Assembly (NCBI GenBank): GCA_014190575.1
Contig: BJGQ01000002.1
Location: 131,507-195,506, forward strand
Direction of reading: 5' to 3'
Origin: Bacteroidota bacterium
Lineage (GTDB): Bacteria; Bacteroidota; Bacteroidia; Chitinophagales; UBA10324
DNA: 64,000 nucleotides
Position numbers and translations under genes: made by a program. How positions within the stretch are numbered: the stretch's first letter is position 1; each line of letters begins with the position of its first letter. The notes below the pieces were generated by a model. That model saw only the letters and a program-made list of their open reading frames with translations, was not told where the DNA came from and ran no database searches. Positions 9,328-18,684 of the stretch are shown here, in pieces.

Positions 9328-10122
9328 ATGGCAGCTAAAGCAGTGAAGAAATCTTCTTCTAACAAACCACTGATACTTATTACAAACGATGATGGCATTA
9401 CATCAACAGGTATTAGGGCATTGGTAGAAGCTATGAGAGAACTAGGGAAAGTTGTAGTCGTGGCTCCTGATTCTCCGCAATCCGGAATGGGGCATGCAAT
9501 AACGCTCGATGATCCGTTACGAATAGAGCCACTTCACATTTTTGAAGATGTTGACAGTTATCAATGCAGCGGCACTCCGGTTGATTGTGTAAAATTAGCA
9601 GTGAATAAAATTCTGAAAAGAAAACCTGACTTGTGTGTGAGTGGAATTAATCATGGCAGCAATTCATCTATCAATATATTATATAGCGGAACAATGTCAG
9701 CAGCAATGGAAGCATCAATTGAAGGAATAAAGGCAATTGGGTTTTCATATCTGAATTATTCTTTTGATGCGGATTTTACTGCCCCTAAGAAATATGCAAA
9801 ACAAATTGCAGCAAGTGTTTTATCAAAAGGCCTTCCAACAAATACATTATTGAATGTAAACATTCCGGATTTACACAATAAACATATAAAAGGAATAAGA
9901 GTATGTCGTCAGGCAATTGCAAAGTATGAAGAAGATTACAATGAAAGATTAGATCCGCGCGGTAGAAAATATTACTGGCTCACCGGAAAATTTGTAAATA
10001 GCGATCCCGGTGATGATACTGATGAATGGGCATTGAAGAACGGATATGTTTCTGTAGTGCCGGTGCAATTTGATTTAACTGCTCATCATGCCATCTCTCG
10101 CATCAATTCATTCTGGAAATAA
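9328..10122 (+). CDS. surE: 5'/3'-nucleotidase SurE
   Basis: Metal-dependent nucleoside monophosphate phosphatase. The N-terminal I-L-I-T-N-D-D-G-I motif supplies Asp21 and Asp22, followed by VVAPDSPQSGMGHAIT and by SGINHGSNSSINILYSGT, all diagnostic of SurE. The 264-aa length is normal, with a short basic N-terminal extension (residues 1-13). A TAGATTTG element at 9305-9312 could be the -7 box. The gene is first of a three-gene operon: the next ATG begins one base after its stop, and lpxB follows in the same way. SurE and lpxB are often neighbours in Bacteroidota. Confidence 0.95.
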   Translation: MAAKAVKKSSSNKPLILITNDDGITSTGIRALVEAMRELGKVVVVAPDSPQSGMGHAITLDDPLRIEPLHIFEDVDSYQCSGTPVDCVKLAVNKILKRKPDLCVSGINHGSNSSINILYSGTMSAAMEASIEGIKAIGFSYLNYSFDADFTAPKKYAKQIAASVLSKGLPTNTLLNVNIPDLHNKHIKGIRVCRQAIAKYEEDYNERLDPRGRKYYWLTGKFVNSDPGDDTDEWALKNGYVSVVPVQFDLTAHHAISRINSFWK

Positions 10123-10123
10123 T

Positions 10124-10417
10124 ATGTGGCGCACTGATAAATTAATTGCCGGCATTGCAACAGGAATTTTATTTCCGTTTATGTTCTTTGTTATCTTTTA
10201 TGAATTGAAAGATTTGTTAATCGAAAAAAATTTGATTCCGGAAGGAGCATTTCGATTACAGTTTCTGTGTATCATAAGTGTTGTGGCAAATGTTATTCCT
10301 GCAGGTTCTTATGTTAGAACTAAAATGGATAAAGCACTTAAAGGAATTGTTGGTGGAACAATGCTGATGGTTTTTGTAATTATTATTTATTTCTATCACG
10401 GGCTAGTAACCGGTTAA
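10124..10417 (+). CDS. Small membrane protein between surE and lpxB
   Basis: A 97-aa protein of unknown function. The ATG at 10124 is preferred over an upstream in-frame ATG at 10088, because that one lies inside surE and would add a non-membrane leader. Three hydrophobic stretches are visible: about 7-25 (IAGIATGILFPFMFFVIFY), 45-62 and 77-94. The position, with one-base gaps on both sides, implies translational coupling with surE and lpxB. A role in envelope or lipid A metabolism is only a context inference. Confidence 0.75.
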   Translation: MWRTDKLIAGIATGILFPFMFFVIFYELKDLLIEKNLIPEGAFRLQFLCIISVVANVIPAGSYVRTKMDKALKGIVGGTMLMVFVIIIYFYHGLVTG

Positions 10418-10418
10418 T

Positions 10419-11501
10419 ATGCGTTACTACATTATTGCAGGTGAAGCTTCAGGTGATTTGCATGCATCCAATTTTGTTAAAGAATTAATGCAATTGGATA
10501 GCAATGCCATTATTCGAGGCTGGGGTGGAGAGCGAATGCAAGAAGCGGGAGTGGAGTTGGTTCATCATTATCGCGAAACGGCATTTATGGGTTTATGGGA
10601 AGTGTTGAAAAATATCAGAAAAATTTCTGCCTTGCTCAATGAGTGTAAGAAGGATATTTTGAGTTTTAAACCGGATGTAGTTGTGTTGGTTGATTATCCT
10701 GGGTTTAATTTACGCATAGCACAATGGGCGAAGTATAATAGTTTCAAAACCTGTTACTACATCTCCCCAAAAATCTGGGCTTGGAATGAAAAGAGAGTTC
10801 ACACCATAAAAAAATGTGTTGACTTAATGCTTTGCATATTTCCGTTCGAAGTTGATTTCTATAAAAAATATAATTACACAGTCAAATTTGTTGGCCATCC
10901 CTTGATCGATGCGCTGAATGAAACCAATTCTTTGAAAATTGCCAGAGATAAAATTGCATTACTGCCCGGAAGCAGGAAACAGGAAATAGAATCAATGGCT
11001 CTTTTATTTATGCGGATTGCAGAAAATTATTCGACTGAAAAATTTCTGTTAGCAGGAATTTCTTCTTTAGGAAAAGAGATGTATTCGAAATTTAACCGGA
11101 AGAATATTGAAATCATCTGGGATGATACACACTCAGTTCTTAAACAATCAAAAGTTGCAATTGTAAATTCAGGAACTGCTACATTGGAAGCAGCATTATT
11201 CAATGTGCCACAAATGGTGTGTTACAAAACCAGCGGGTTGACATATGCAATTGCAAAACGATTGGTAAAAATTAAATGGATTTCACCTGTGAATCTGGTT
11301 TTGAATCGAGAATCGGTAAAGGAATTCATTCAACATGAATGTAACAGCGGAGCAGTCGGGGCTGAATTAATGAGTTTATTGTCCAATGATTCTTATCGGA
11401 CTCACATTCTTAATGATTATACCGAACTCCGCTATCTATTGGGCGGAAGAGGAGCTTCAGCCAATGCAGCAAAAACTGTTTTTGAATTTGTTAAAAAGTA
11501 A
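10419..11501 (+). CDS. lpxB: Lipid-A-disaccharide synthase
   Basis: GT19 glycosyltransferase that joins UDP-2,3-diacylglucosamine and lipid X into the lipid A disaccharide at the inner membrane. The beginning M-R-Y-Y-I-I-A-G-E-A-S-G-D-L-H-A is the family signature, followed by GWGGERMQEAGVEL, the ISPKIWAWNEKRV motif and GHPLIDAL. The nucleotide-binding half carries LLPGSRKQEIE and NSGTATLEAALFNVPQ. At 360 aa it has normal length. It ends the surE-orf-lpxB operon. Its presence implies a lipopolysaccharide-type outer membrane, as does kdsB at 50780. Confidence 0.95.
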   Translation: MRYYIIAGEASGDLHASNFVKELMQLDSNAIIRGWGGERMQEAGVELVHHYRETAFMGLWEVLKNIRKISALLNECKKDILSFKPDVVVLVDYPGFNLRIAQWAKYNSFKTCYYISPKIWAWNEKRVHTIKKCVDLMLCIFPFEVDFYKKYNYTVKFVGHPLIDALNETNSLKIARDKIALLPGSRKQEIESMALLFMRIAENYSTEKFLLAGISSLGKEMYSKFNRKNIEIIWDDTHSVLKQSKVAIVNSGTATLEAALFNVPQMVCYKTSGLTYAIAKRLVKIKWISPVNLVLNRESVKEFIQHECNSGAVGAELMSLLSNDSYRTHILNDYTELRYLLGGRGASANAAKTVFEFVKK

Positions 11502-11660
11502 AATTTGAATAAATGAATTTCGAAAACATTCACTCAGCGATTTACTAAAAGCTTTGTTCTCTTTGTAATTATTTCAAAAATTCAGGAGTCGATTACTCTT
11601 CTTATTGCATGTTTAAAACCGAATCATATTGAATAAATTTGTTTTCATAAATAATGAATT

Positions 11661-12509
11661 ATGGAAGACCATAAATTTATAGTTACCAAAGCTTCAGGAA
11701 TTCAATCGGTTTATGATTCTGATAAATTAAATAAATCCCTTCATAAATCCGGAGCAGATGAAGAGACAATTAATTTTATACTTAAAAGCATAAAGCCCCA
11801 GTTGTTTGATGGAATTCCAACAAAAAAAATATACCGAATGGCTTATGCCATGTTGAAAAAGACTTCAAAAGAAACTGCATCAAAATACAAATTGAAAAAT
11901 GCCATTTTTGAATTAGGTCCTTCAGGTTATCCATTCGAAATATTTATTGCAGAAATTCTGAAACAGAAGGGATATAAAGTTAAAATAGGACAAACCCTTA
12001 AAGGCAAATGTGTGAAACACGAAGTGGATGTTGTCGCTGATAAAGGAGATCGCCACTTTATTATTGAGTGTAAGTATCATCATAGCGCCGGAATAATATG
12101 TGATGTTAAAATTCCGCTTTACATAAAAGCAAGATTCGATGATATTGAGCAAAAGCTTAATAAACAAAATGAATCAGATTCAAAATTTCATCAAGGTTGG
12201 GTAGTAACAAATACCCGGTTTTCAAGTGACGCAATTCAATATGGTACATGTGCCGGATTGCATTTGCTTGGATGGGATTATCCAGTAAATGGAAGTTTGA
12301 AAGATCAGATTGATGAAGCAGGGTTATATCCTATTACTTGTCTGCATTCAATTTCAAGACTCGAAAAACAACAATTACTCGACAAAGAAATTATTCTTTG
12401 TAAAAAATTAATTGAGCAGGAAAATCTTTTGTTAAAAATTGGAATCAACCAGCCACGCTTAAAGGTAATTATTAACGAAGCGAAAACACTAAGCAGTAGC
12501 TCCACTTAG
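11661..12509 (+). CDS. ATP-cone domain fused to a PD-(D/E)XK (Mrr-like) nuclease domain
   Basis: Two domains are visible in 282 aa. Residues about 5-88 match the ATP-cone fold known from ribonucleotide reductases and NrdR (FIVTKASGIQSVYDSDKLNK, later KKIYRMAYAMLKKT). Residues about 93-215 look like a restriction-endonuclease catalytic core: GYPFEIFIAEILKQKGYKV, then H-E-V-D-V-V-A, then F-I-I-E-C-K-Y-H, giving the D...ExK triad of PD-(D/E)XK enzymes. The rest is helical and binds no metal that I can see. ATP-cones sense ATP/dATP, so nucleotide-controlled DNA cleavage or repair is plausible, but no activity can be asserted. There is no partner methylase. It is 133 bp upstream of ppsA on the same strand. 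Confidence 0.75.
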   Translation: MEDHKFIVTKASGIQSVYDSDKLNKSLHKSGADEETINFILKSIKPQLFDGIPTKKIYRMAYAMLKKTSKETASKYKLKNAIFELGPSGYPFEIFIAEILKQKGYKVKIGQTLKGKCVKHEVDVVADKGDRHFIIECKYHHSAGIICDVKIPLYIKARFDDIEQKLNKQNESDSKFHQGWVVTNTRFSSDAIQYGTCAGLHLLGWDYPVNGSLKDQIDEAGLYPITCLHSISRLEKQQLLDKEIILCKKLIEQENLLLKIGINQPRLKVIINEAKTLSSSST

Positions 12510-12642
12510 GTTTGAATTATTTTTCTGCTGCTTCTAGTTATTTTAATTGAAACTTGGGTTGACCATTATCATACTATGTTTTTTTTTCTGAGTATTAATT
12601 TAGATGTTAAAATAATTTGAATAAAATTCATTTAATTAAATT

Positions 12643-15078
12643 ATGGATACAATTAATCTGCCTGCAATTTCATTAGTAAAAAATTTTAATGAAATTGGTA
12701 TAATGGATGTTGCCTCAGTTGGAGGAAAGAATGCTTCACTTGGTGAAATGATACAGCACCTTTCGCCAAAAGGAATAAAAATACCGGAAGGTTTTGCTAT
12801 TACTGCTTCATCGTTTTGGGAGTTTATTGATGCCAATAATCTTCGTGAAAAATTAGCCACCCCACTTGCTTCGCTTGATAAAATTAATTTTTCAAACCTG
12901 CGCGACACAGGATCACAAGCAAGAGGATTAGTATTGAATGCAAAATTTCCGGAAGATTTGAAAGAAGCAATACGCGAAGAATACGAAAATCTATGTCTTC
13001 ATACAGTAAAGAATATTTCGGTAGCAGTCAGAAGCAGCGCTACTGCTGAAGACCTTCCAACAGCAAGTTTTGCAGGCCAGCATAATTCATATTTAAATAT
13101 TTCAGGAATAGAAAATTTATTGACTGCAGTTCAGCAATGCTTTGCTTCATTGTTTAATGACAGAGCAATTAAGTACCGAGAAGACAAAGGTTTCGATCAC
13201 CAGTCGATTGCACTTTCTGTTGGAGTACAAAGGATGGTGCGTGCTGATATTGGATCTGCGGGAGTAGCTTTTACCAATGAACCTGAATCAGGATTTCAGA
13301 ATATTATTCTGATCACCGGCAGTTGGGGGCTTGGTGAAAATGTAGTGCAAGGAGCTGTGAATCCTGATGAGTTTTATGTTTTCAAACCTTCACTTAGAAA
13401 TAATAAATATCCAATTATTCAAAAAAAACTTGGCAGCAAATCGAAGACAATGATTTATGCAAATCAAAAATCTGAAACTGAAAGTTTTATTGAAAACATT
13501 GATACTCCTGAAGAAAAAAAATGGCAATGGATATTAAATGATGAAGAAGTTAAACAAATCGCTGAGTGGTGTTTACTAATTGAAGAACATTACCAACAAG
13601 TGATGGACATTGAATGGGCAAAAGATGGAATCACCAATGAACTATTTATTCTTCAGGCGCGGCCTGAAACCATTCATATAGGTAAACAAAAAGTTTTTAA
13701 AGAATATACATTAAATGAAAAAGGAAAAATAATTGTGGAAGGAGCAGGAATCGGAAGCCGTATTACAACTGGTGTTGCAAGAATCCTTTTATCTCCATCA
13801 GAATCAGATAAACTTCAATCCGGTGAAATATTAGTAACAACTATTACGAATCCTGACTGGGATCCAATTATGAAAAGGGCATCAGCCATTGTCACTGATA
13901 AAGGCGGAAGAACCAGTCATGCAGCAATTGTAGCGAGGGAATTAGGAGCCGTGGCTGTTGTGGGTTCAATGAATGGAACACAAAAAATAAAAGACGGAGA
14001 AGTAATAACCGTATCTACAATCGGAGGAAAAGATGGAATTGTTTATGAAGGAAAATTAAATTGGGAAGAACAAATCATTGACTTCAGCAATATCAAGATA
14101 CCGAATACACAGGTGATGATGATTTTAGGAGATCCTGAAAAAGCATTTCATCTTTCTTTTTATCCGAATAGCGGAATCGGTTTAATGCGATTGGAATTTA
14201 TCATAAACAGCGCGATTCAAATTCATCCGATGGCTTTAGTGAAATTTAATTCACTGAAAGATGCAAATGCAAAAAAGAAAATTGAAGAACTGACTTTGTA
14301 TTATCCCGATAAAGAAAAATACTTCATTGATAAATTGGCTTCAGCAGTTGCAACTATTGCTGCCGCCTTTCATCCAAAAGATGTGATTGTGCGCATGAGC
14401 GATTTTAAAACTAACGAGTATGCAAATTTGATTGGTGGAAAAGAATTTGAACCGCACGAAGAAAATCCGATGCTTGGTTTTCGTGGTGCCTCAAGATATT
14501 ACAGTGATTATTACCGCGAAGGATTTCGACTGGAATGTGAAGCCATGAAACAGGTTCGTAATGTGATGGGATTAACAAATGTGAAACTCATGATTCCGTT
14601 TTGCAGAACTGTAGAGGAAGGAAAAAAAGTAATTGCACAAATGGAGCAGTTCGGTTTGAAGCGGGGTGAGAATGGATTGGAGATTTATGTGATGGCAGAA
14701 ATTCCAAGCAATGTTATCTGCGCAGATGAGTTTGCGAAAATATTTGATGGATTTTCCATTGGTTCCAATGATTTAACTCAACTCACTCTTGGAATCGACA
14801 GAGATTCTGCTTTAGTAAGTAATTTATTTGATGAGAAAAATGAGGCAGCAAAAACAATAATTGCAATGATGATTAATCGTGCAAAAAATGCCAAATCAAA
14901 AATTGGTTTGTGCGGACAAGCACCAAGTGATTTCCCTGAGTTCGCTCAATTTTTAGTAGAGCATGGAATCGACAGCATTTCATTTAATCCTGATGCGCTA
15001 ATAAAAGGGATTGAAAACATTCAAACAGCAGAAGAAAAAATTAAACAACATCATATAACAGGATTTCAAAAACATTAA
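12643..15078 (+). CDS. ppsA: Phosphoenolpyruvate synthase
   Basis: Converts pyruvate, ATP and water to phosphoenolpyruvate, AMP and phosphate, the entry to gluconeogenesis from pyruvate-yielding substrates. Three domains in order: ATP/pyruvate-binding (about 1-345, with SVGGKNASLGEM and VAVRSSATAEDLPTASFAGQ); phosphohistidine swivel domain (His426 in GGRTSHAAIVARELG); and PEP-binding TIM barrel with catalytic Cys757 in KIGLCGQAPSDFP. Length 811 aa is normal. The motif DIEWAKDG before QARPET is that of PEP synthase and not pyruvate phosphate dikinase. It is followed after 18 bp by the SDR gene, so the two are probably co-transcribed. No ppsR regulator is nearby. Confidence 0.93.
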   Translation: MDTINLPAISLVKNFNEIGIMDVASVGGKNASLGEMIQHLSPKGIKIPEGFAITASSFWEFIDANNLREKLATPLASLDKINFSNLRDTGSQARGLVLNAKFPEDLKEAIREEYENLCLHTVKNISVAVRSSATAEDLPTASFAGQHNSYLNISGIENLLTAVQQCFASLFNDRAIKYREDKGFDHQSIALSVGVQRMVRADIGSAGVAFTNEPESGFQNIILITGSWGLGENVVQGAVNPDEFYVFKPSLRNNKYPIIQKKLGSKSKTMIYANQKSETESFIENIDTPEEKKWQWILNDEEVKQIAEWCLLIEEHYQQVMDIEWAKDGITNELFILQARPETIHIGKQKVFKEYTLNEKGKIIVEGAGIGSRITTGVARILLSPSESDKLQSGEILVTTITNPDWDPIMKRASAIVTDKGGRTSHAAIVARELGAVAVVGSMNGTQKIKDGEVITVSTIGGKDGIVYEGKLNWEEQIIDFSNIKIPNTQVMMILGDPEKAFHLSFYPNSGIGLMRLEFIINSAIQIHPMALVKFNSLKDANAKKKIEELTLYYPDKEKYFIDKLASAVATIAAAFHPKDVIVRMSDFKTNEYANLIGGKEFEPHEENPMLGFRGASRYYSDYYREGFRLECEAMKQVRNVMGLTNVKLMIPFCRTVEEGKKVIAQMEQFGLKRGENGLEIYVMAEIPSNVICADEFAKIFDGFSIGSNDLTQLTLGIDRDSALVSNLFDEKNEAAKTIIAMMINRAKNAKSKIGLCGQAPSDFPEFAQFLVEHGIDSISFNPDALIKGIENIQTAEEKIKQHHITGFQKH

Positions 15079-15096
15079 TAATTTAAAACATACAAA

Positions 15097-15855
15097 ATGA
15101 AAATTTTAGAAAACAAAACAGCAATTATAACAGGTGCCGGTTCTGGGATGGGAAAAGCAATGGCGATACTTTTTGCTAAGGAAGGAGCAAATGTGATTGT
15201 AGCTGATTTGAAAACTGAAAGAGTGGATTCAGTTGTGAATGAAATAATTTCAGCAGGTGGAAAATCTACTGGTGTAACAGTAAATGTATCAAATGAAGAA
15301 GATGTAAAAAAAATGTGTGACACTGCTGTGAATACATATGGCGGAATTGATATTCTTGTTAATAATGCCGGAGTAATGGATGATTTTACTCCTGTAGGAG
15401 ATGTCACCAACGATTTATGGAACAAAGTAATTGGTGTAAACCTGAACGGCCCCTTTTATTCGTGTAGAATCGTAGTTCCATTAATGATGAAAAAAGGAAA
15501 GGGAGTTATTATTAATATTTCATCAATAGGCGGATTGAATGGAGCTCGCGCGGGTGCAGCATATACAGCCTCAAAACATGCGATAAATGGGCTCACAAAA
15601 AATATCGCCTATATGTATGGAAAAAAAGGAATCAGATGCAATGCGATTGCACCTGGAGGAGTTTTAACAAACATTATGGAAGGTGCGACTCCGAATGCTT
15701 TTGGTTATGAAAGAATGAGTGGTGGTTTTGCAACAAACATCCGAATGGCTGAACCTAACGAAATTGCTGATCTAGCCCTTTATCTTTCTTCAGAAAAGTC
15801 AAGTTTTGTGAATGGAAGCGTGATAGTTGCTGATGGCGGTTGGACAGCATATTGA
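15097..15855 (+). CDS. Short-chain dehydrogenase/reductase
   Basis: A 252-aa classical SDR with a Rossmann fold. Cofactor motif T-G-A-G-S-G-M-G-K-A is at residues 12-21, NNAG lies at about 89-92, the catalytic Ser is in INISSIGG and the Y-x-x-x-K pair is in AAYTASKHAI. Asp in VADLKTERV after beta-2 suggests preference for NAD(H). The substrate cannot be told from sequence; relatives are annotated as glucose 1-dehydrogenase or 3-oxoacyl-ACP reductase. It follows ppsA by 18 bp, suggesting an operon, and ends with a TGA stop, which helps show that TGA is not recoded here. Confidence 0.85.
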   Translation: MKILENKTAIITGAGSGMGKAMAILFAKEGANVIVADLKTERVDSVVNEIISAGGKSTGVTVNVSNEEDVKKMCDTAVNTYGGIDILVNNAGVMDDFTPVGDVTNDLWNKVIGVNLNGPFYSCRIVVPLMMKKGKGVIINISSIGGLNGARAGAAYTASKHAINGLTKNIAYMYGKKGIRCNAIAPGGVLTNIMEGATPNAFGYERMSGGFATNIRMAEPNEIADLALYLSSEKSSFVNGSVIVADGGWTAY

Positions 15856-16041
15856 AAATTATAAATAATCTGTTGGGGAATATTTTGTTTTTATTTTTCT
15901 ATAAAACAGAAGTTAAGAACACAAAATTCTACTGAAAAAAACTGAACTAATTGATAATTTTAATACAAATATTTGCTGTGTGTTGAATTAAAAACTACTA
16001 TCCTACTCAAAGTTTATACTTATCAATTGAACCCAGAACTA

Positions 16042-16818
16042 ATGAAACGAAAACTTCCAAAACCCATCCAGCAATTTTTATTAGAGGTCGCTGGCATCTC
16101 AAAATATTTTTGGCGATTCTGGAAAGAAGTTTTTGTTCCACCTTATGAAATGAATGAAATTACTCGTCAGGCATATTCTGTCGGTTTCAAATCAATGCCA
16201 TTAGTAAGTGTAACTGCTTTCATCATGGGATTGGTAATTGTGATTCAATCGCGACCTGCATTAATAGAGTTTGGCGCCGGATCATATATTCCTTCCATGT
16301 CTGCGCTTTCAATTATCCGCGAAGTCGGTCCGTTGATTACTGCGCTAGTATGTGCAGGAAATATTGGTTCAAGTATAAGTGCTGAATTAGGTTCAATGAA
16401 AGTGACCGAACAAATTGACTCTATGGAAGTATCAGGAACCAATCCGTTTAAGTTTTTAGCAGTTTCAAGAATCATTGCTTGCACCATTATGATTCCGGTA
16501 ATTGTGATTTATGCCGATGTTATTTCTCTTTTCGGTTCATATGCTGGTGCGAACATTAAGGGTGAAATCAGCTTTAATTTATTTTTTGCGCAGGTGTTTG
16601 AACGATTAAGTTTTAATGATGTGTCACCGGCATTTATCAAATCATTTTTCTTCGGATTTTCCATCGGATTAATTGGTTGTTACAAAGGGTTTACCTCAAC
16701 AAAGGGAACTGAAGGTGTAGGAAAAGCTGCAAATTCATCGGTGGTGATTTCTCTTTTCTTGGTCATTCTGCTTGATATGGTTGCCGTTCAAGTCGCTTCT
16801 ATTTTCAATATCATCTGA
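16042..16818 (+). CDS. mlaE: MlaE-family ABC transporter permease
   Basis: Inner-membrane permease of a Mla/MCE lipid-transport ABC system. The start is set at ATG 16042 (258 aa, beginning M-K-R-K-L-P-K-P), because the 23 codons upstream add a poor leader. Five to six membrane segments are seen, with the conserved SYIPSMSALSIIREVGPLIT segment and the AGNIGSSISAELGSMKVTEQ loop that defines the family. The mlaF gene starts 5 bp downstream and mlaD follows, so this is a compact E-F-D operon. Mla systems move phospholipid between inner and outer membrane; the direction here is not known. Confidence 0.9.
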   Translation: MKRKLPKPIQQFLLEVAGISKYFWRFWKEVFVPPYEMNEITRQAYSVGFKSMPLVSVTAFIMGLVIVIQSRPALIEFGAGSYIPSMSALSIIREVGPLITALVCAGNIGSSISAELGSMKVTEQIDSMEVSGTNPFKFLAVSRIIACTIMIPVIVIYADVISLFGSYAGANIKGEISFNLFFAQVFERLSFNDVSPAFIKSFFFGFSIGLIGCYKGFTSTKGTEGVGKAANSSVVISLFLVILLDMVAVQVASIFNII

Positions 16819-16823
16819 AATTT

Positions 16824-17567
16824 ATGAATTCACCTGAAGGATCTACTATAATTAGAGTTGAACATTTGATAAAATCGTTCGATGAGAATGTAGTGTTGAA
16901 TGATTTTAATGTTTCATTGGAGAAAGGAAAAAATTTAGTGATACTCGGAAGGTCAGGAAGCGGAAAATCTGTTTTGTTAAAATGTATTATGGGTTTAGAA
17001 AAGCCTGATTCCGGTAAAGTGGAAGTTTTCGGAAAAAATATTCCCGAACTCAACCAAAAAAATCTGGATGCTATACGGAAAAAAATCGGATTTCTTTTCC
17101 AGGGAAGTGCGTTGTATGATTCTATGACTGTGAAAGAGAACCTTGAATTTCCGATGCGGCAGGAAATAAATAAAAATTCAAGAAATGAAATTGATGAACG
17201 AATAAAAAAAGCATTGAAGAGTGTAGGACTTCCCGGTACAGAAAACATGATGCCCACAGAACTTTCAGGAGGAATGAAAAAAAGAATCGGTCTTGCGCGA
17301 GCTATCATCCGCAATCCTGAAATTATTTTATACGATGAACCCACAGCCGGACTTGATCCTGTAACGGGAAAAGAAATCAGTCATTTGATAGTTGAAATTC
17401 AAAATCAGTACAATACATCCGCCATTATCATCACACATGATATTTCGTGCGCAAAAATTGCCGCAAATAAAATTGTAGTACTTGAAAATGGCATTTGTAA
17501 GAAGGAAGGAACTTATGATGAGATGTTAAAATCAGATGATAAAGCAGTAAAACAATTTTTTGAATAA
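16824..17567 (+). CDS. mlaF: MlaF-type ABC transporter ATP-binding protein
   Basis: ATPase subunit of the same transporter, 247 aa. Walker A is GRSGSGKS near residue 40, the signature motif is LSGGMKKRIGLARAI, Walker B is IILYDEPTAGLDP, and the switch His lies in IIITHD. The LSGGM form of the signature is typical of the Mla/Ttg2A group. It lies between the permease and the MCE protein with gaps of 5 and 27 bp, supporting one transcript and one complex at the cytoplasmic face of the inner membrane. Confidence 0.92.
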   Translation: MNSPEGSTIIRVEHLIKSFDENVVLNDFNVSLEKGKNLVILGRSGSGKSVLLKCIMGLEKPDSGKVEVFGKNIPELNQKNLDAIRKKIGFLFQGSALYDSMTVKENLEFPMRQEINKNSRNEIDERIKKALKSVGLPGTENMMPTELSGGMKKRIGLARAIIRNPEIILYDEPTAGLDPVTGKEISHLIVEIQNQYNTSAIIITHDISCAKIAANKIVVLENGICKKEGTYDEMLKSDDKAVKQFFE

Positions 17568-17594
17568 ACATTTTTACATCTTCACAAACTCAAT

Positions 17595-18551
17595 ATGGAA
17601 AAGGAAAATAAAAAGCGGCTTCAACTCGGATTGCTCATCACCATTGCAATCATTCTTTTTATTGTTGGAATATTTCTGATTGGTAGTAAACAGGAAATGT
17701 TTAAGAGCACCATAAAAATTTCCACCTTTTTCAGAGATGTAAATGGATTGCGAAAAGGAGATTATGTGCGCTACTCTGGTGTGCGTGTGGGAGTTGTTGG
17801 CAATGTAACATTCATAAGCGACACTTCTATAAAAGTGGAAATGAATATAGAGAAGAACCTGAAATCTTACATTCATAAAGATGCAATTGCTTACATCGCT
17901 TCTGATGGTTTAGTTGGAAATAAGATCATGAACATAAAACCGGGAGATGAAGGAAGCACAGTGATTGAATCTGGGGATGAAATAAAAGGTGTTACACCAT
18001 ACGACATGGAAGTGGTTTACAAAAAATTATTTGCAACCAACGACAATATCGGAATCATTGCGCAACAACTTGCTGAAGTTTCTACTAAACTGAATAAAGG
18101 AAAAGGAATTTTGCAAACACTGATGAATGATTCTTCAACAGCCGGAAATTTCAAATCCATAATTGATGAATTGAAAATCACAAGCGAGAATACTGCTTTG
18201 TTCTCTTCTTCGCTGGAAGATGTTTCGGCTCAAATAAAAAATGGTAAAGGAATTATCGGAACATTAACCACTAACAATGATGAAGCAACCAAGTTGAAAG
18301 ACTTGATTGCCAATTTTAAATCGTCAAGCGAAAACATTGATAGTATTTCAAAAAAACTTTCTGTCATTGTCAATCAATCGCAGCAGGGAAATAATGCAAT
18401 TCATTTACTAACTGCCGATACTGCTTTTGCTACTTCATTAAAACAAAGTCTGCTAAACATTCAATCAGGAACCGTTAAACTGAATGAAGACCTCGAAGCA
18501 CTGAAAAGTAATTTCTTATTGAGAGGATATTTTAAAAAGAATGCGAGGTAG
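17595..18551 (+). CDS. mlaD: MlaD/MCE-domain protein
   Basis: Substrate-binding periplasmic component of the lipid transporter. One N-terminal membrane anchor (about 9-29, LQLGLLITIAIILFIVGIFL), then a single MCE domain (about 38-130, with VNGLRKGDYVRYSGVRVG). A long helical, probably coiled-coil, C-terminal part holds two similar stretches around NKGKGILQTL and KNGKGIIGTL, about 57 residues apart. At 318 aa it is longer than the E. coli protein, as usual in Bacteroidota. No mlaB or mlaC homologue lies next to the operon. Confidence 0.88.
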   Translation: MEKENKKRLQLGLLITIAIILFIVGIFLIGSKQEMFKSTIKISTFFRDVNGLRKGDYVRYSGVRVGVVGNVTFISDTSIKVEMNIEKNLKSYIHKDAIAYIASDGLVGNKIMNIKPGDEGSTVIESGDEIKGVTPYDMEVVYKKLFATNDNIGIIAQQLAEVSTKLNKGKGILQTLMNDSSTAGNFKSIIDELKITSENTALFSSSLEDVSAQIKNGKGIIGTLTTNNDEATKLKDLIANFKSSSENIDSISKKLSVIVNQSQQGNNAIHLLTADTAFATSLKQSLLNIQSGTVKLNEDLEALKSNFLLRGYFKKNAR

Positions 18552-18684
18552 AATTTTAATTTCCACCAAAATAATGAAAACGCAAAGGCTTGTAATTTCA
18601 AAAACTCAGACACATGAGTTTGTTTTGTCGCAACGGTAATTATATATCTGTTAAATTTTGAAAGATTTATTTAAAGGCTAACTT

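Noticed and set aside
11661..12509. Restriction-modification system
   Set aside because: There is no methyltransferase or specificity gene next to the nuclease-like protein, and its N-terminal ATP-cone argues for another role.
17574..17876. Minus-strand 100-codon frame opposite mlaD
   Set aside because: It lies antisense to a well-supported gene and has no recognisable domain or start context.
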